64,000 bases of DNA, from NCBI GenBank assembly GCA_019321725.1, contig CM033118.1, positions 11,310,071-11,374,070 of the forward strand, given 5' to 3'. Both the position numbers and the translations under genes were made by a program. How positions within the stretch are numbered: position 1 is the stretch's first letter; every line of letters begins with the position of its first letter. This stretch comes from Paulownia fortunei (taxonomy: Eukaryota > Streptophyta > Magnoliopsida > Lamiales > Paulowniaceae). The notes beneath the pieces were generated by a model that searched no databases, was not told where the DNA came from, and saw only the letters and a program-made list of their open reading frames with translations. Below are positions 24,146 to 36,124 of this stretch, piece after piece.

Positions 24146-26664
24146 TGTAATACCCAAGCCTCATGCTACTCACTTGCCAAATATCATTCTACGTTACATG
24201 CTATTCATATATTGATTGTATTGATACTGACATGAAATCATTCATTTCATCTTATATTGGAATTTAATCATTAAACTTTTATAACTCTTGTATGATGTTA
24301 ATGGTCAACATCAACTAACCTAAGTGATCAATTCTACATTGAGATAAGGACAAAAATTTGGTTGATCATATGTTGAATATTCATAATGTACATGATAAAA
24401 CTTTGAAGTGTGGAAGATGTTATCGAGAAGCTTACATGATTTGATTTAATTCGATTAATGTATTTCAAAAGTATATATATATTGATAATTTTTATTCTTG
24501 GGGCATTAGAAATGATATCATATAATTGAAACATGATATTAAAAGTTCTATATGTGCATAAAAATATTCAAGTGCAATATTCAAAATTGTGCAACAATCG
24601 ATTGTTAATCGATTTAGAAATGGAATGGACGGTCAGGAATTTAGTGTCAAAAAGATTTATGAGATCTTGTGGAAATTAAAATAGGTTGTAATAAGATGAA
24701 TAAATATGAAGGACACCTGATTTGGTCTTGCAAAGGTGAGTGTAGAATCAAATTTTTACCATAAGACAACACCTCAAGCTACCATCTAATGCTTGTCTTT
24801 CTTTAAAGTGAGAAAGTCACTACCCAAACCATTTTTGACACTATTTCACCTTCCAAAACTCTTTCTTAAAATTTCAAAGTTGTTCCCAAGTGATTCCAAG
24901 TGAAAGAGAAGGCAAAGGAAGCAAAGGGAAGTGTTAATTCATAACTTGAGGCTGAAAATAAGCAGAGGTAAGCTTAAGTCACGATTTTTGGCATAATTTT
25001 TTATATTATTTGAGGTTTTATGAATTTTGAAACTTATTTTATTATTTATAAAATCATGTTAGGGTATTATTGGTGGTGTTATTATGCACAAAAGAAGGAT
25101 TTTTGGTTGTAAAACCTTAGTAGTAACCACTAAGGGCAGAATCTGTATAGTTATTGATTTTTTATTCTTTAAGCTTTATAAATATGAATAATACCTTGCG
25201 CAAAACCAATATTGTTCAGCGTGGATGTGTTTATATATGAGTTTAGGTTATGGATGTAAGTTTAGATGGGTTAGAAATTCAAATATGGAATGATGATTGA
25301 AGAGGTATAAGATTTCAAATGTTGGTATTGTGTGAAGGGGGCTAATTTTTTTGAGGTAAATCCAATATTTTTTATAGATATATGACATGGTTATATGTTA
25401 TCTAAGTGTGGTAAAAATTTGGGAGTGATTGAATGTACTTAGGGGTGTAAAAAATATCATGGAACTCAATTAGACTACAAAAAATGTGAAAACCTGAATT
25501 TGTCTAGTTTGATATTTTACCATGTTTCAACCCCTATATGTTGTTATTGAGTTCTAATTATTGAGGATCTGTTTTGTATATACATTAGGGTCATAATAAT
25601 TCAATTAAATGAAGAGGATATGCATTTTAGATGAGAAATCATTATAGTTTTGGGACTACTTTAGGTACTGGTTTGTAACTTGGAAGGTTTGATTGTTACA
25701 TAGTTAGTCTCGACATTCAAGGTCTTACTATGAAATTAGGTGTATTGAACTTGTCAATTTGGGAGATGGTGTTTGATGTTGGATTTTACATATTATTTTC
25801 CACCTAAGGTTAGGGAGGAATACTTGACACACTTAGAGTAAGCTAACAAAGTTAAGTAAAGATCCATTTGGAACTACAATACATGGACATAGTATGTCTT
25901 GATGTATTTGTACTAAATGTGATGATGGTAATTGGAGAGGTATGATAACAAATAGATTATGAACCTCATGATATTCAAAATGCTTGAAAGAATTTTTGAG
26001 CAAAATGGCTTGATCATACCATTCACGAGCACTTGCACATACATGCATGACAGATGAGCAAAACTAAGATTTTTGCATGCACGACATACTCTGAGAAAGG
26101 AATTTCATTATAAAGATGTTTTATTGGCGACTATTAGGAATGCGAGGCATGCTTATATGATATTTTTGGTACCGTAAGTGGGATACTTCTTAGGGGATCA
26201 CAGGGGAAGATAGGATGTGGACCTCTAGTGGTCACAGGAGGATGGTCCACTTGACTGTGCCTTTGTTATGATTGACACCGCGAGTGGGATACTTCTCAGG
26301 GGATCACAGAGGAAGACAGGAGGTAGGCCTCTGGTGGTCACGGGAGAATAGTCCACTCGACTGTGTCAATTCAAGATGGACCATTTGATTATTGATATTG
26401 CACAGAGCTCTTTCTTATACATAGTAGGTGGGCTAACCCTATAAAAGAAAATGATTTTGACTAAAATACATATTATGTGTTAGCTCATCGTACTTCATGC
26501 ATTTATAGATAAGCATGGTGAGTACTGGTTAGTGAAGCCTTTAAGATCAGTATACATCGGTGACAACCTATTGTGATATTTTGTGGGTTGTTATTTAGAT
26601 TTTGACTTTTATTGTATTATATCTTGGGATCTTGTATTGTATATAACTTTTGATATCTTATTGT
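24146..26664 (+). mobile_element. Chromovirus-type LTR E, 3' end missing
   Basis: Starts TGTAATACCCAAGCCTC at 24146 inside the D fragment and follows the order of blocks seen in LTRs F, G, J and J2: ACTCACTTGCC, GTAAGCTTAAG near 24967, a TTTTGGTTGTAAAACC block near 25100, CCTAAGGTTAGGGAGG near 25803, TTAGCTCATCGTACTTCATGC near 26478 and CAACCTATTGTGATATTTTGTGG near 26563-26585. Shortly before its end it is fused to an inverted copy of its own 5' part. No PBS or coding region belongs to it. Confidence 0.7.
26155..26370 (+). repeat. Tandem dimer of ~105 bases in LTR E
   Basis: Two copies of GTGGGATACTTCT-AGGGGATCACAG-GGAAGA-AGG...CCTCT-GTGGTCAC-GGA...GTCCAC-TGACTGTG, at about 26178-26258 and 26288-26367. 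The same dimer occurs in LTRs G (31490-31672) and F (33555-33760) but not in J or J2, so it marks a subfamily. Confidence 0.8.
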
Positions 26665-27769
26665 ACATAATCCCATCTCATACATAAACACATTCATAAT
26701 GATAAATATAGGTTTTGCCCAAGTTATTATGCATATTTAAAGCTAAAAACGTAGAAAATCGGCATGTACACAGTTTCTATCCCTAGTGATTCTTATTAAG
26801 TTTTTGCAACCAAAAACCCTTCCTTTGTGTATAATAACACCACCAATAACACCTTAATATGATTATAAACAATAAGAAAAGTTTTATAAATAACAAACCC
26901 TAAAAAAAAAATGCAAAAACCGTGAGTCAAGCTCACCTAGGTTCAGTTTTCAGCTTCCAATTGTAATTACTACTTCCTTTTACTTCTTTTGCTTTTTCTT
27001 TCACTTGGAACCACTTGAGAACACCATAGGGAGCTTAACATCGATGTTTGAAGGTGAAATAAGGTCATAAAAATGGTCTTGGTCGTGGCTTCTTGCTTAG
27101 AAAAAAAAAGTGGAGCGTGAGGTGCTTAAGCGTGAGGTGGCAAACAAGCATGAGGTGTTGTCTTGTGGCAACATCTGATTTTACACTCATCTTAGACAAC
27201 CAAAATCAAGTGTTCCCCATATTTAATCATCTCATTATAACCTATCTTAATTTCCATAAGATCTCATAAACATTTGCTACCCTAATTTCCTAATCGTTCA
27301 TTTGATTTTTAACCCGATTGACACTCGATTCTTACTTGATTGTCAAGATCGCACTTTGATAATCTTACGTACATATGAACCTTGTGGTATCAAACTTCAA
27401 TTGTGATATATCATGTCTATTATCCCAAGTATACAAATTACCTATATATACATTTAAAACTCCTTGATCAAATAAAAATCATATCATATAATCTTACTAT
27501 TAACACCTTTAACACTAAAACTATAGTATATATAACCCATGAACATCCAAATTATTGATCAACCTAAAATTTCTTCTTATCTCAATGTAAAATTGACTAC
27601 TCAAATTAGGTAAAATCAACAACAAACACATATGAGAATATTAAAAACTTAATGCTCAAGAATGTCATGAAATGAATATGTCATGTCAATATCAATGCAA
27701 TTGACATTTGAATAGCATGTTGCAGGAATCATATCGACCAAGGGAGTACTGTGAGGCTTGGGTGTTATA
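26665..27769 (-). mobile_element. Inverted 5' 1.1 kb of an E-type LTR
   Basis: The reverse complement of this stretch parallels 24146-25250: it begins ATAACACCCAAGCCTCAC at 27769, passes the GGTGAGCTTGACTCACGG block near 26920-26940, the TTTTTGGTTGCAAAAAC block near 26810 and CAATATTGGTTTTG-like sequence near 26700. With LTR E it forms an inverted repeat, arms about 1.1 kb and loop about 1.4 kb. The loop is the rest of LTR E. Confidence 0.72.
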
Positions 27770-27854
27770 AAATAAGTTAACAGATGTTGGACACACACAC
27801 AAACCCCTTGGGTTAGAAGCGATGTATGGTATTTTGTACATATACATGGAATGT

Positions 27855-28612
27855 GATGGAACTCTCCAAATACCCAACTTACACTACAAGAATACCATAG
27901 GACAAGTGTATGTATAAAGATGTAGATTTGATTGAGACAATACATATATACGTGCATGTTGTGCTTCATGCATTATATCAATCTGCTTAACTTTTAATCT
28001 GGGGTGAAATAACGAAAGTAGGGAGTGAAGCAATCTTTCTATCAAACTCTTTTTGCCAAGAAAAATTGCAAGTTTGACAAGTTGATGCACGAAATCCCAT
28101 ATAATAACTCAAAATACGACTCAACCGATTGACATGTATATTAAACTACGACAGTTATGTGGACTACATTTAAGAAGACATATATATTAAATTGATAGAA
28201 ATAAAACACAAGCAAGACTAAGGGTGTGCATTGTCATCCCCACAAAATAATGTTACATTCCCTTGATCTCGCATATGGTTTACTTTTGTAAATTTAATTT
28301 CTACTTCTTCTGAATCATGGGCCACGAGAATATCATGGTTTGTTAAATATACATATCAATTAGTTGAGTTGCATTTTGAGTTCATGTATGAAATTTCGTG
28401 CATCAACTCGTTAAGCTTGCAATTTTAGTATGCAAAGTGCTTGACATAAAGATTGTATTGTTCTCTGCTTTCATTATTCAACCCAAGGTTAAAAGTTAAA
28501 GCTGGTTGATATAACACATAAAATAATGCATGCACATGGTGTCATATGTATTTTCTTAATCAAATCTATGTGTTTAAACTCAAACATGAGTTATTGCAAA
28601 TTTGGAGAGTTC
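27855..28612. repeat. Foldback inverted repeat, ~290-base arms
   Basis: The left arm (27855-28150) and right arm (28340-28612) are imperfect reverse complements. GATGGAACTCTCCAAAT at 27855 pairs with ATTTGGAGAGTTCCATC at 28600, and ATTGCAAG-TT-A-AAGTTGATGCACGAAAT near 28065-28095 pairs with ATTTCGTGCATCAACTCGTT near 28395. The spacer of about 190 bases is not repeated. Some pairing may extend outward to about 27830 and 28635. It is not related to the LTR families here. It could be a MITE-like or Foldback-type element or a hairpin locus; no terminal motif or target duplication settles this. Confidence 0.75.
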
Positions 28613-28823
28613 CATCGCAATCTAAGTTTGTGTATGCAGTCGAGCAAATTTTCCACAGTGGAAAAACATTCTTGATTATGTTGATAAAGATATTTCATTT
28701 TTTATGGATTTTTGGTACCAAACTTGCAAGACCCCTTAAACTATGGGACTAAGAGTGCAATTTTTGGTCACGTGCTCTGCACGTGGCTTTTCCCATCATT
28801 TTCTTAATGGTCGCATTTTGACT
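28613..28823. other. Unassigned sequence between foldback and element F
   Basis: Continues a low-complexity-free AT-rich stretch. CACGTGCTCTGCACGTGGC at 28769 is a small inverted repeat (CACGTG-CTCTG-CACGTG). The 28546-28752 open frame overlaps the foldback arm and has no recognisable domain. Confidence 0.35.
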
Positions 28824-29314
28824 TGTAATACCCGAGCCTCGCGCTACTCACCTGGCCAATATAGTTCATGCATTCATGTTACGTATGTGTCATTTGTATT
28901 TTAATTGATATTTCATAATGCACTATATTCTCTGTGACATCTTTAATAATTAAACTTTTGAAGATGTCATCCGATATTAGTCTCCAAATTCTTTAACCTA
29001 ATTGGTTGAGTTGGTATTAAAATATGAGGATTTAGATGTCAACTATCAGATACGATTACGATACACGTAAGTAAAAGGTGACATCGTTGTGTTTATCGGT
29101 GTAGGATAAACTATGCAAATAAATTAATTATGGAGAAAATAGTGATAATAATAGTAATAATAATAATAAAAGAAAATAAGGACATTATCATATTAATTAA
29201 GAGGGTGTAAATTTTTTTAATATAAAATAAATTTGGGGGCTTATAAATAAATATATACAAAAATAAATAAATAATATTTTGTATTAATCATATATAAAAA
29301 TATAATATATATAT

Positions 29315-32311
29315 TGTAATACCAATCCTCACACTACTCACTTGACCAATATGATTCATGCACTACATGCTACTTATATGCTAATTTGCATTAACATCTA
29401 CATCACATCTTTTATAGCATTCTTAATCATTAATTGATATTAGTGGTTGAGATCCTACAATCTAATTAAGTGATTCTATATTTAGATAAGATAAAGAATA
29501 GATTGATCAATATAATGGATATTCATAGGTTGTATGTTATAATTTTAGAAGTGTTAAAGGTGTCACTAATAAGCTTATATGAGTCGATTCGATTTGATCG
29601 AGATGTTTTAAAGGTATATGTCTATGGATTAACATACTTGGGATATCGAACATGATATAATATAATTTAAGTGTCATAATACAAGGTTCATATGTGCATG
29701 TGATTTTAGAAAATGAAAACTAGATGATCATTTAAGAATCGAATATCGATCGGTTTGGAGATCGAATGAACGGTTAAGAAATTAGGGCATAATGTATTAT
29801 CCGATCATATGGAGATTAAAGTAGGTTGTACATAGATAAATAAGTAATGAGAAACACTAGATTAGGGCTGTATAAGGTGTGAAAAATATCAGATTTGAAC
29901 CACAACTTGACACCTCAACCTTGCCACCTCAAGCTTTGCCACCTCAAGCTTCCACCTCAACCTTTCTTCATTTCTACCCTTGAGCCACGACCAAAAACTA
30001 TTTTCTGAGCTATTTCACTTCCAAAACCTTCATATTGAATGTTATAAATTGCTCTCAAGTAATTCCAAGTAAAGAAAAAAAAGTGAAGCAAGCAAAGGGA
30101 AGTAAGGAGGAGCAAGTTGAATCAAAAATCTGTGCATAGGTGAGCTTTAATTCATGTTTTGATTTAAGTTCTTGAATTGTTTGAGGGTTTATGATTTTTA
30201 AATCTTATTTTATTGATTATAATCATGTTAGGATGTTATTTGTGGTCTTTTAGTTCACGAAAGAAGGATTTTTAGTTGCATAATCATAATAAAAATCACT
30301 AGGGACATAAACTGTATACTTGCTGATTTTGATATTTATGCTTTATATATGTATAATAACTTGATTAAAACCTGTGTATTTCACCATATATGTGTTTATA
30401 TATGAGTCTAGGTGATGTATGTAAGTTTAGAGAGGTTATAAATTATAATATAGTGTGATAATTAAAGAGGTGCTCAAAACTGTTCTTCTTTGAAATTCAA
30501 ATTCTATCCTATGTGAATGGTGCTGGTTTTACATCAATAAATCCATTGCTTTTGGTAGTAATTTGACCTGGTTGTCTCTTTATATGTGTTATCTAAGTAT
30601 GGTGAAAATTTGTGAGTGATTGAATGTAGTTAAGGGTGCCAAAACCATTAATGTCATGAAGTGTGCAAAATTGTCACGGTAGGAAAACAATCTGTTTCAG
30701 TGTGTTGTGAAGAGAGCTGAACTTGGGAAGCTATATCCATGCATTTTAGCAATTATATGAGATGGTTACATTTATAGACATGTTATATAAGTGTGATAAA
30801 AATTTGGGAGTGATTGGATATGCTTACGGATGTCAAAATTATCATGCAACTAAATTGGACAGCAAGAAAATATGAAAATGTGAATCTGTCCCATTTGATA
30901 ACTTAGCATATTTCAACCTAGACATATTGCTATTGAGTGTTAACAAGTAGGTACATGATATTAGAGTTATAATACTTCAATTATATGATGTTTATATGTA
31001 AAACATCATAGATAGCTTGGTGTTTAAGGTCTTAGTATGATATTTTATGCTTTCAACTTGCCAAATTGGGAATGGTGCTTGATGTTGGGTAATATTACAG
31101 GCTATTTTACATCTAAGATTGGAGGGGAACAATAAAAAAATCTAGACTAAGCCACCAACCAAGTGAAAAGTAAGTAAAGATCCATTTGCAACTACAATGC
31201 AAGAACATAGTATGTCTTAAAGCATGTATACCTAATTTGTTAATGATATTAAATTTGATTGAGAGTCTATGATTCTTGAAATATGTTGAGAGCAAGACGA
31301 CTTGCATTTCATATTGAACATGTCATTCATGAGCATTTACATGCGCATGCATGGTATATGAGTATAGTGGAGGTTCTTGCATGCATGATATGATTTGAGA
31401 CATGGTTTTCAGAAAGAAAATATTTTGGTTGGCCACTACTAGTGTATCGAGGCATGCGAGGCGTGCTTATATGATATTTTGGGGCACCGTGAGTGTTACT
31501 TCTCAGAGGATCACAGGATAGATAGGGGGTGTGCCTCTGGTGGTCACCAGAGGGTGAACCACTTGACTGTGCCCTTCTTGATTCCGCTAGTGGGAAGACT
31601 TCTGGAGGATCACAGGGGAAGACAGGGGGTGGACCTTTGGTGATCCAGAAGATGGCCCTTGGATTGAGTCAATTTGTTTATGGCAATATGATTATTGAGG
31701 TTATTCAGAGCTCTATCTAGTGCATAGTAGGTGGGCCAAGGGCCTAATAAATGAAGTGATTTTTATAAAAACTCTTTGATTTATGAGTACTCAATTTGAT
31801 ACATTTATAGCATCATATCTTAGAGTTGAGTTGCATGAGATTTTACATCATACTCTTGTCATGCATAATTTTTATTTATTGAGCATTATCTCAAGTAGTT
31901 CATGCATTGTAGGTGATCATGGTGAGACTTGAGACCTCTGGTTTACTGGCTGGCAGTGGAGCTCCTACAGGCTTTCAAAGATTCATGTACTTGACCTGTT
32001 GGGCTATTTTGTGGGCTATATTTTTTATTTTTCAGTTATTGTATTATATTAGTGACTTTATCCTGTATATCACTTTCAAAACTCCTTTGTGATAGTAAGT
32101 TTGGGTTTGTGATGGTTTTGATAGACTTGGTTAATATTTAATAACTACATATGTATATACAGTATGACATGATATGAAAGCATTTTACTTTTATCAATAT
32201 TTTGTTGAACTGAGTAGAAAAAAAAAGTTATACACATGCATACATGCACAAATTGTGTTGTGCAGGTTGTTTATATATATATTTTATACATATTATTGGG
32301 AGGTTGTGACA
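29315..32311 (+). mobile_element. Solo LTR G nested in LTR F
   Basis: Starts TGTAATACCAATCCTCACAC at 29315 and ends GGGAGGTTGTGACA at 32311, about 3.0 kb, with the same internal order of blocks as the other chromovirus LTRs and no PBS or coding sequence. It splits LTR F at a point where F resumes at 32312. Flanks TATAT (29310-29314) and TATAA (32312-32316) match at four of five bases and could be a mutated target duplication, but the site is AT-rich so this is weak. Confidence 0.75.
31490..31672 (+). repeat. Tandem dimer in LTR G
   Basis: Two copies of the subfamily unit (GGATCACAGG...GATAGGGGGTG-GCCTCTGGTGGTCACC... then GGATCACAGGGGAAGACAGG). Equivalent to the dimers in LTRs E and F. A 63-codon frame over it is chance. 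Confidence 0.78.
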
Positions 32312-32357
32312 TATAATAAGTATATGATGGGTAATATAATATATATATATGTATGTA

Positions 32358-32600
32358 TGCACGTGTAGTGTATACATATATATGATGAGGATAAGTATAT
32401 ATATAATTTAAACATATACATATAGGTATACACGTGTAGTGTATACATATATATTTGATAAGGATAAGTATATATATAATTTATTATATTAGATTTCTTT
32501 AATAATAATGTTAAGGATAAGTATATATATAATGTATTATATTAGAGTTCTTTAATACTAATGTTAAGGATAAGTATATATAATATATTATATTATGTTT
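32358..32600 (+). repeat. AT-rich minisatellite in LTR F
   Basis: CACGTGTAGTGTATACATAT occurs at 32360 and 32431 (71 bases apart). AGGATAAGTATATATA occurs at about 32388, 32461, 32514 and 32568, giving one unit of about 72 bases and two of about 53-54 bases. Long ATATAT runs lie between. Confidence 0.8.
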
Positions 32601-33554
32601 TCTTAGTAGTTAAGTTATTATAACACACACCACACAACACAAGGCTAAAACACCTCACACACGTTCATGGCAACAAAGGAAAGGAAAAGAGAAGGAAAAA
32701 AAAGGAAGAGAGAAAGAAAGAAAGAAAAGAGAGGGTGTTCCAATAAATTTCAACAGTAGGAATTGGAGGAAATTTTGGGTAAGTCCCTTTTAATTTTTTT
32801 ACGGATAAACATATATGTTTATATCGTTTATTTCTAATTTGAAAGAAAGTTTTTTATTTAATTTAACTAGTTATCTACCTGCGAGACAATAATTAATATA
32901 CACATTTAATACGAAATTAGTTACAAGGACTTGATTTTATTATCTTGTATTAATTGAATGATGGAGTTAATTAAATTGAGGGATTGGTTACAGGATTATA
33001 ACATATCAATTAAATAATATTAGAATAAATTCAAGACAAGAAATTAAAATATTTAAAAGGTTCTGATTGGGGTGAAGTATAAAATTTTAAGGTTTTATTG
33101 TTACTTAATTAAATTTAAGATTTAAAATCCCTTATGAGATTTGATATAGAAACCTATTGATTAAGAATAAAAATTAATACGTTATACTTTTACAGGCTGC
33201 CATATATCTAAGGTTAGGGAGGAGAATCTTGTTAACCTTCAGTAGGATATCAAAGGTGAAAGGTAAGTGAAAATCTATTTGCAACTACAATGCATGGGCA
33301 TAGTATTATTTGGCTTATTTATATTAAATGTGATCCTTGTGTCTTGATGAGTATTTTGTTGAGTATTATAAATGTCTTATAGTGCATACGTTGTTTAGAT
33401 GACAGGACATGTGATTCATTGTGTCATTGAACATGCAATTCATCAATATTTACACATGCATGCATAACACGTGCTCACAATTGAGGTTTTTGCATTCATA
33501 ATAATATTTTCAGAAAGAAAATACACCGAGGTCCATGTGTGGCTTATTTATATG

Positions 33555-33760
33555 ATATTTGGGGCGCCGCGAGTATTACTTTTCGAAGGATCATAGAGGT
33601 TGATATGGGGTGTGCCTCTGGTGGTCATGAGAGGGTGGACCACTTGACTGTGCCCTTATTGATGCCGCTGGTGGGAATACTTCTGGAGGGTCACAAGGGA
33701 AGACAGGGGGTGGACCTTTGGTGATACCAGGAGATGGCCCTCGGACTGTGTCGATCTATT
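33555..33760 (+). repeat. Tandem dimer in LTR F
   Basis: Two units led by GGATCATAGAGG (33590) and GGGTCACAAGGG (33688), each followed by a GGGGGTG/ATGGGGTG-CTCTGGTGGTCA-type block. Third occurrence of the subfamily dimer. Confidence 0.75.
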
Positions 33761-34290
33761 TATGGCCATGTGATTATTGATATTGTTGAGACCTTTATCC
33801 AGTACATAGTAGGTGGGCCAAGGCCTAGTGATGGAAAATGATTTTGATGCATGAGTTCGCATTCTTGTCATGATCTCATAGAAATGCATTGCATTTATGA
33901 TGGATTATCCCTTCAGCATGCATGATTTTCATTTACTGAGTATTAGCTCACGTAGTTCATGCATTGTAGGTGAGTTTGATGATACTTGAAGCCATGGACT
34001 TACTGAGCGAGCGGCTGGAACTCCTACAGGTTTTGAGGATTAGTGTATATGGATGATAACCTATTGGGCTAGTTGTTAACTTATTTGATTTTGGAGTTTA
34101 TTGTATTAAGTTTTGGGATTTGTATTGTGTGTTACTTTTAAAACTTTTCTGTACATGGATATGTAAATGTTATGGTTGTTATGGGTCCTCTGCAGGTATA
34201 TATATATTAGTTTGTGAGTGAGAAAAATAGTTTATTATTTATTATGTTGTTATAGGTATATGTGTGTGTAGTAGTGGGGGTGTTACAGAG

Positions 34291-34302
34291 TGGTATCATA
34301 GC
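34291..34302 (+). promoter_or_regulatory. Primer-binding site of element F
   Basis: TGGTATCATAGC, three bases after the LTR end, matches the plant initiator-Met tRNA 3' end complement (TGGTATCAGAGC) at 11 of 12 positions. It is where minus-strand DNA synthesis would be primed and it fixes the 5' LTR boundary. A 144-base leader follows before the gag ATG at 34447. Confidence 0.85.
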
Positions 34303-34446
34303 ACGGTTATAGGTTCTATAGACTGTCTATGTACATAAACTTGGAACTTGTGGAAGCATCGGCTTGCTCATAAGTTTTATTTTATTATGTGATACATCAT
34401 TGTTTCATGAATTATATTGGCCATGTTTTAAAATAATATTACAGCC

Positions 34447-35480
34447 ATGACAAGAACAAGGAGTGAGAGTAGTAGTGGAGGTAGAAACCAAGAAAGAGAG
34501 ACACCTATGTCAAATGATGATCGGGACACTATTATAAACCGACTTACATAACTCATTCAATGACAATCAGAACAAATTCAACAACTCATCCAGTAGAGGG
34601 ATGTGGGTGGACAATAGAGATCTGAAATGAATCAACCACAACCCGAGCAGAACCAATGGAGATAGTTGGGGAAAGATTCAGAAAACTCAATCCACCAATA
34701 TTTGAAGATGTGGTAGATCCCACAACTGCAGAGGATTGGCTGAGAACCCTAGAAAATATGTTCTAGTATAGCAGAGTTCCAGAGGAAGAGAATGTGATAT
34801 GCGCCTCGTTTATGCTTCATGAAAGTGCTGGGCATTGGTGGGATACAATGAGGAGCATAGAGGATCCCTTTACTATGACTTGAAAAAGATTTAAAGAGTT
34901 ATTCAGGAACAAATACTTCACAGCGCTTGTTCGTGCAATGAAAATGAATGAATTTATACAGTTACGGCAGGGAGCTATGACAGTTGTGGACAATATTCGA
35001 AAATTTGAACAGTTATCCAGGTTTGCCACACATATGATTAGCACTGATGCACTGAAAGTAGAAAGATTCCTTGAAGGTTTGAGGCTAGAACTATACAGAG
35101 ATGTTAATATGGCGGAAATTCAAGGAGTCACCTATTCACAGATCGCTGAGAGAGCATTAGTTGCTGAGCAAGCTAAACTTAGAATTATTCGTGCGCTAGA
35201 AGCTCGTCGTTAATTTTAGCAAGGACAAGGACATAGGTGGGTTGGAAGTGAAAAGAAGAGACCATTCCAAGCTCAAGGCCAGAAATTTGAATTTTGATCG
35301 AAACCAGGGCAGCAACAGTGGGAGCAAAATAAGAGACTAAAGATAGAGTAGGGGAAAACGCCAATGCCACAATCTATGTGCCCTAAATGCGGCGGTCAAC
35401 ATGTGGGAAATTGCCCTACAGATCCTAGAAGGTGTTATATGTGTGGAAAGGTTGGCCATATTGCCAAAGCATGATTGAAG
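34447..35480 (+). pseudogene. Element F gag
   Basis: Capsid and nucleocapsid region of the chromovirus. The ATG at 34447 opens MTRTRSESSSG, followed by a Q-rich coiled segment with several stops (34549, 34561 and 34597 among them). The capsid core reads AEDWLRTLENMF (34730-34765), then HESAGHWWDT (34820-34850) and RFKELFRNKYF (34890-34920), and is open from 34938 to 35211 (FIQLRQGAMTV, DALKVERFLEGL, EIQGVTYSQIAERAL). The nucleocapsid has CPKCGGQHVGNC (35380-35415) and CYMCGKVGHIAKA (35437-35475), the second finger ending in a stop where the last Cys should be. At least six stops interrupt the frame. Confidence 0.85.
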
Positions 35481-36124
35481 AACCTAAACTCTATAAAGAA
35501 ATAGAATGTACCTGCTAGAGTTTTTACCATCACTAGAGCAGACGCAGAGGCAAATCCATCAGTAGTGACAGGTAAACTCTTTATCCATGATACTCCAGCA
35601 TTCATACTATTTGATTCAGGAGCTACACATTCATTTGCATCCACTGAGTATGTGAAGAGGCTGGGTAGGACACCTTACATAACAGAAATTAGTTATAATG
35701 TGACGATTCCTTCTAGAGACTTAAAGCAGACCAATCAGACTTTGAAAGCTTGTGCCATTCCTATTGAAGATAGAGAACTATATGTTGATCTGATTGTATT
35801 GGCCATGAATTACTATGACATAATTTTGGGCATGAATTGGTTATCAAAGTACTGTGCTACCATAGATTACCAGAAAAAGACAGTGACATTCCAACCTCCT
35901 AGAGAAGAACCTTTTATGTTTGTTGGGATTATGAAGAACTTCAGATTCCCACTAATATCAGCGCTGAAAGCACAACATTTATTAGAAGCGGGTTGTGAGG
36001 GGTATTTAGTCAGTGTTATGAGCATTGAAGAACAACACCATCCTACCTTAGTGAAGTACCAGTGGTTTAGGAATACCCTAAAGTATTTCCAGATGATCTT
36101 CCTGGGTTACCACTCGATCGTGAG
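35481..36124 (+). pseudogene. Element F protease region
   Basis: Aspartic protease, the best preserved domain of F. The frame is open from 35565 to 36128. FDSGATHSFAS (from 35610) holds the catalytic DSG unchanged, and YDIILGMNWL (near 35815-35844) is the second conserved block. The N-terminal leader (35481-35564) has stops. The domain would normally be released from the Gag-Pol polyprotein and process it, but flanking stops prevent translation in that context. At about 36060-36120 a frame change moves the reading into RT (FPDDLPGLP). Confidence 0.85.

Larger units (their letters stand above)
28824..34287 (+). mobile_element. 5' LTR of chromovirus F, split by solo LTR G
   Basis: Starts TGTAATACCCGAGCCTCGC at 28824 and ends GGGGGTGTTACA at 34287, followed by GAG and a tRNA-iMet-type PBS. 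LTR G occupies 29315-32311, so the LTR itself is 28824-29314 plus 32312-34287, about 2.47 kb, in line with J2 (2.7 kb). Late blocks (CTAAGGTTAGGGAGG near 33210, TTAGCTCACGTAGTTCATGCATTGTAGG near 33945-33972, ATAACCTATTGGGCT near 34056) match the other chromovirus LTRs. The first 160 bases are closely alike to those at 38968, with roughly ten differences by eye, which supports their being the two LTRs of one element. Confidence 0.82.

Noticed and set aside
28769..28787. CACGTG-CTCTG-CACGTG as a G-box promoter element
   Set aside because: A small inverted repeat with no gene nearby; a promoter role is not supportable.
32330..32610. Possible satellite or centromere array
   Set aside because: Only two to four short units, confined to LTR F; far too short for a centromere satellite.
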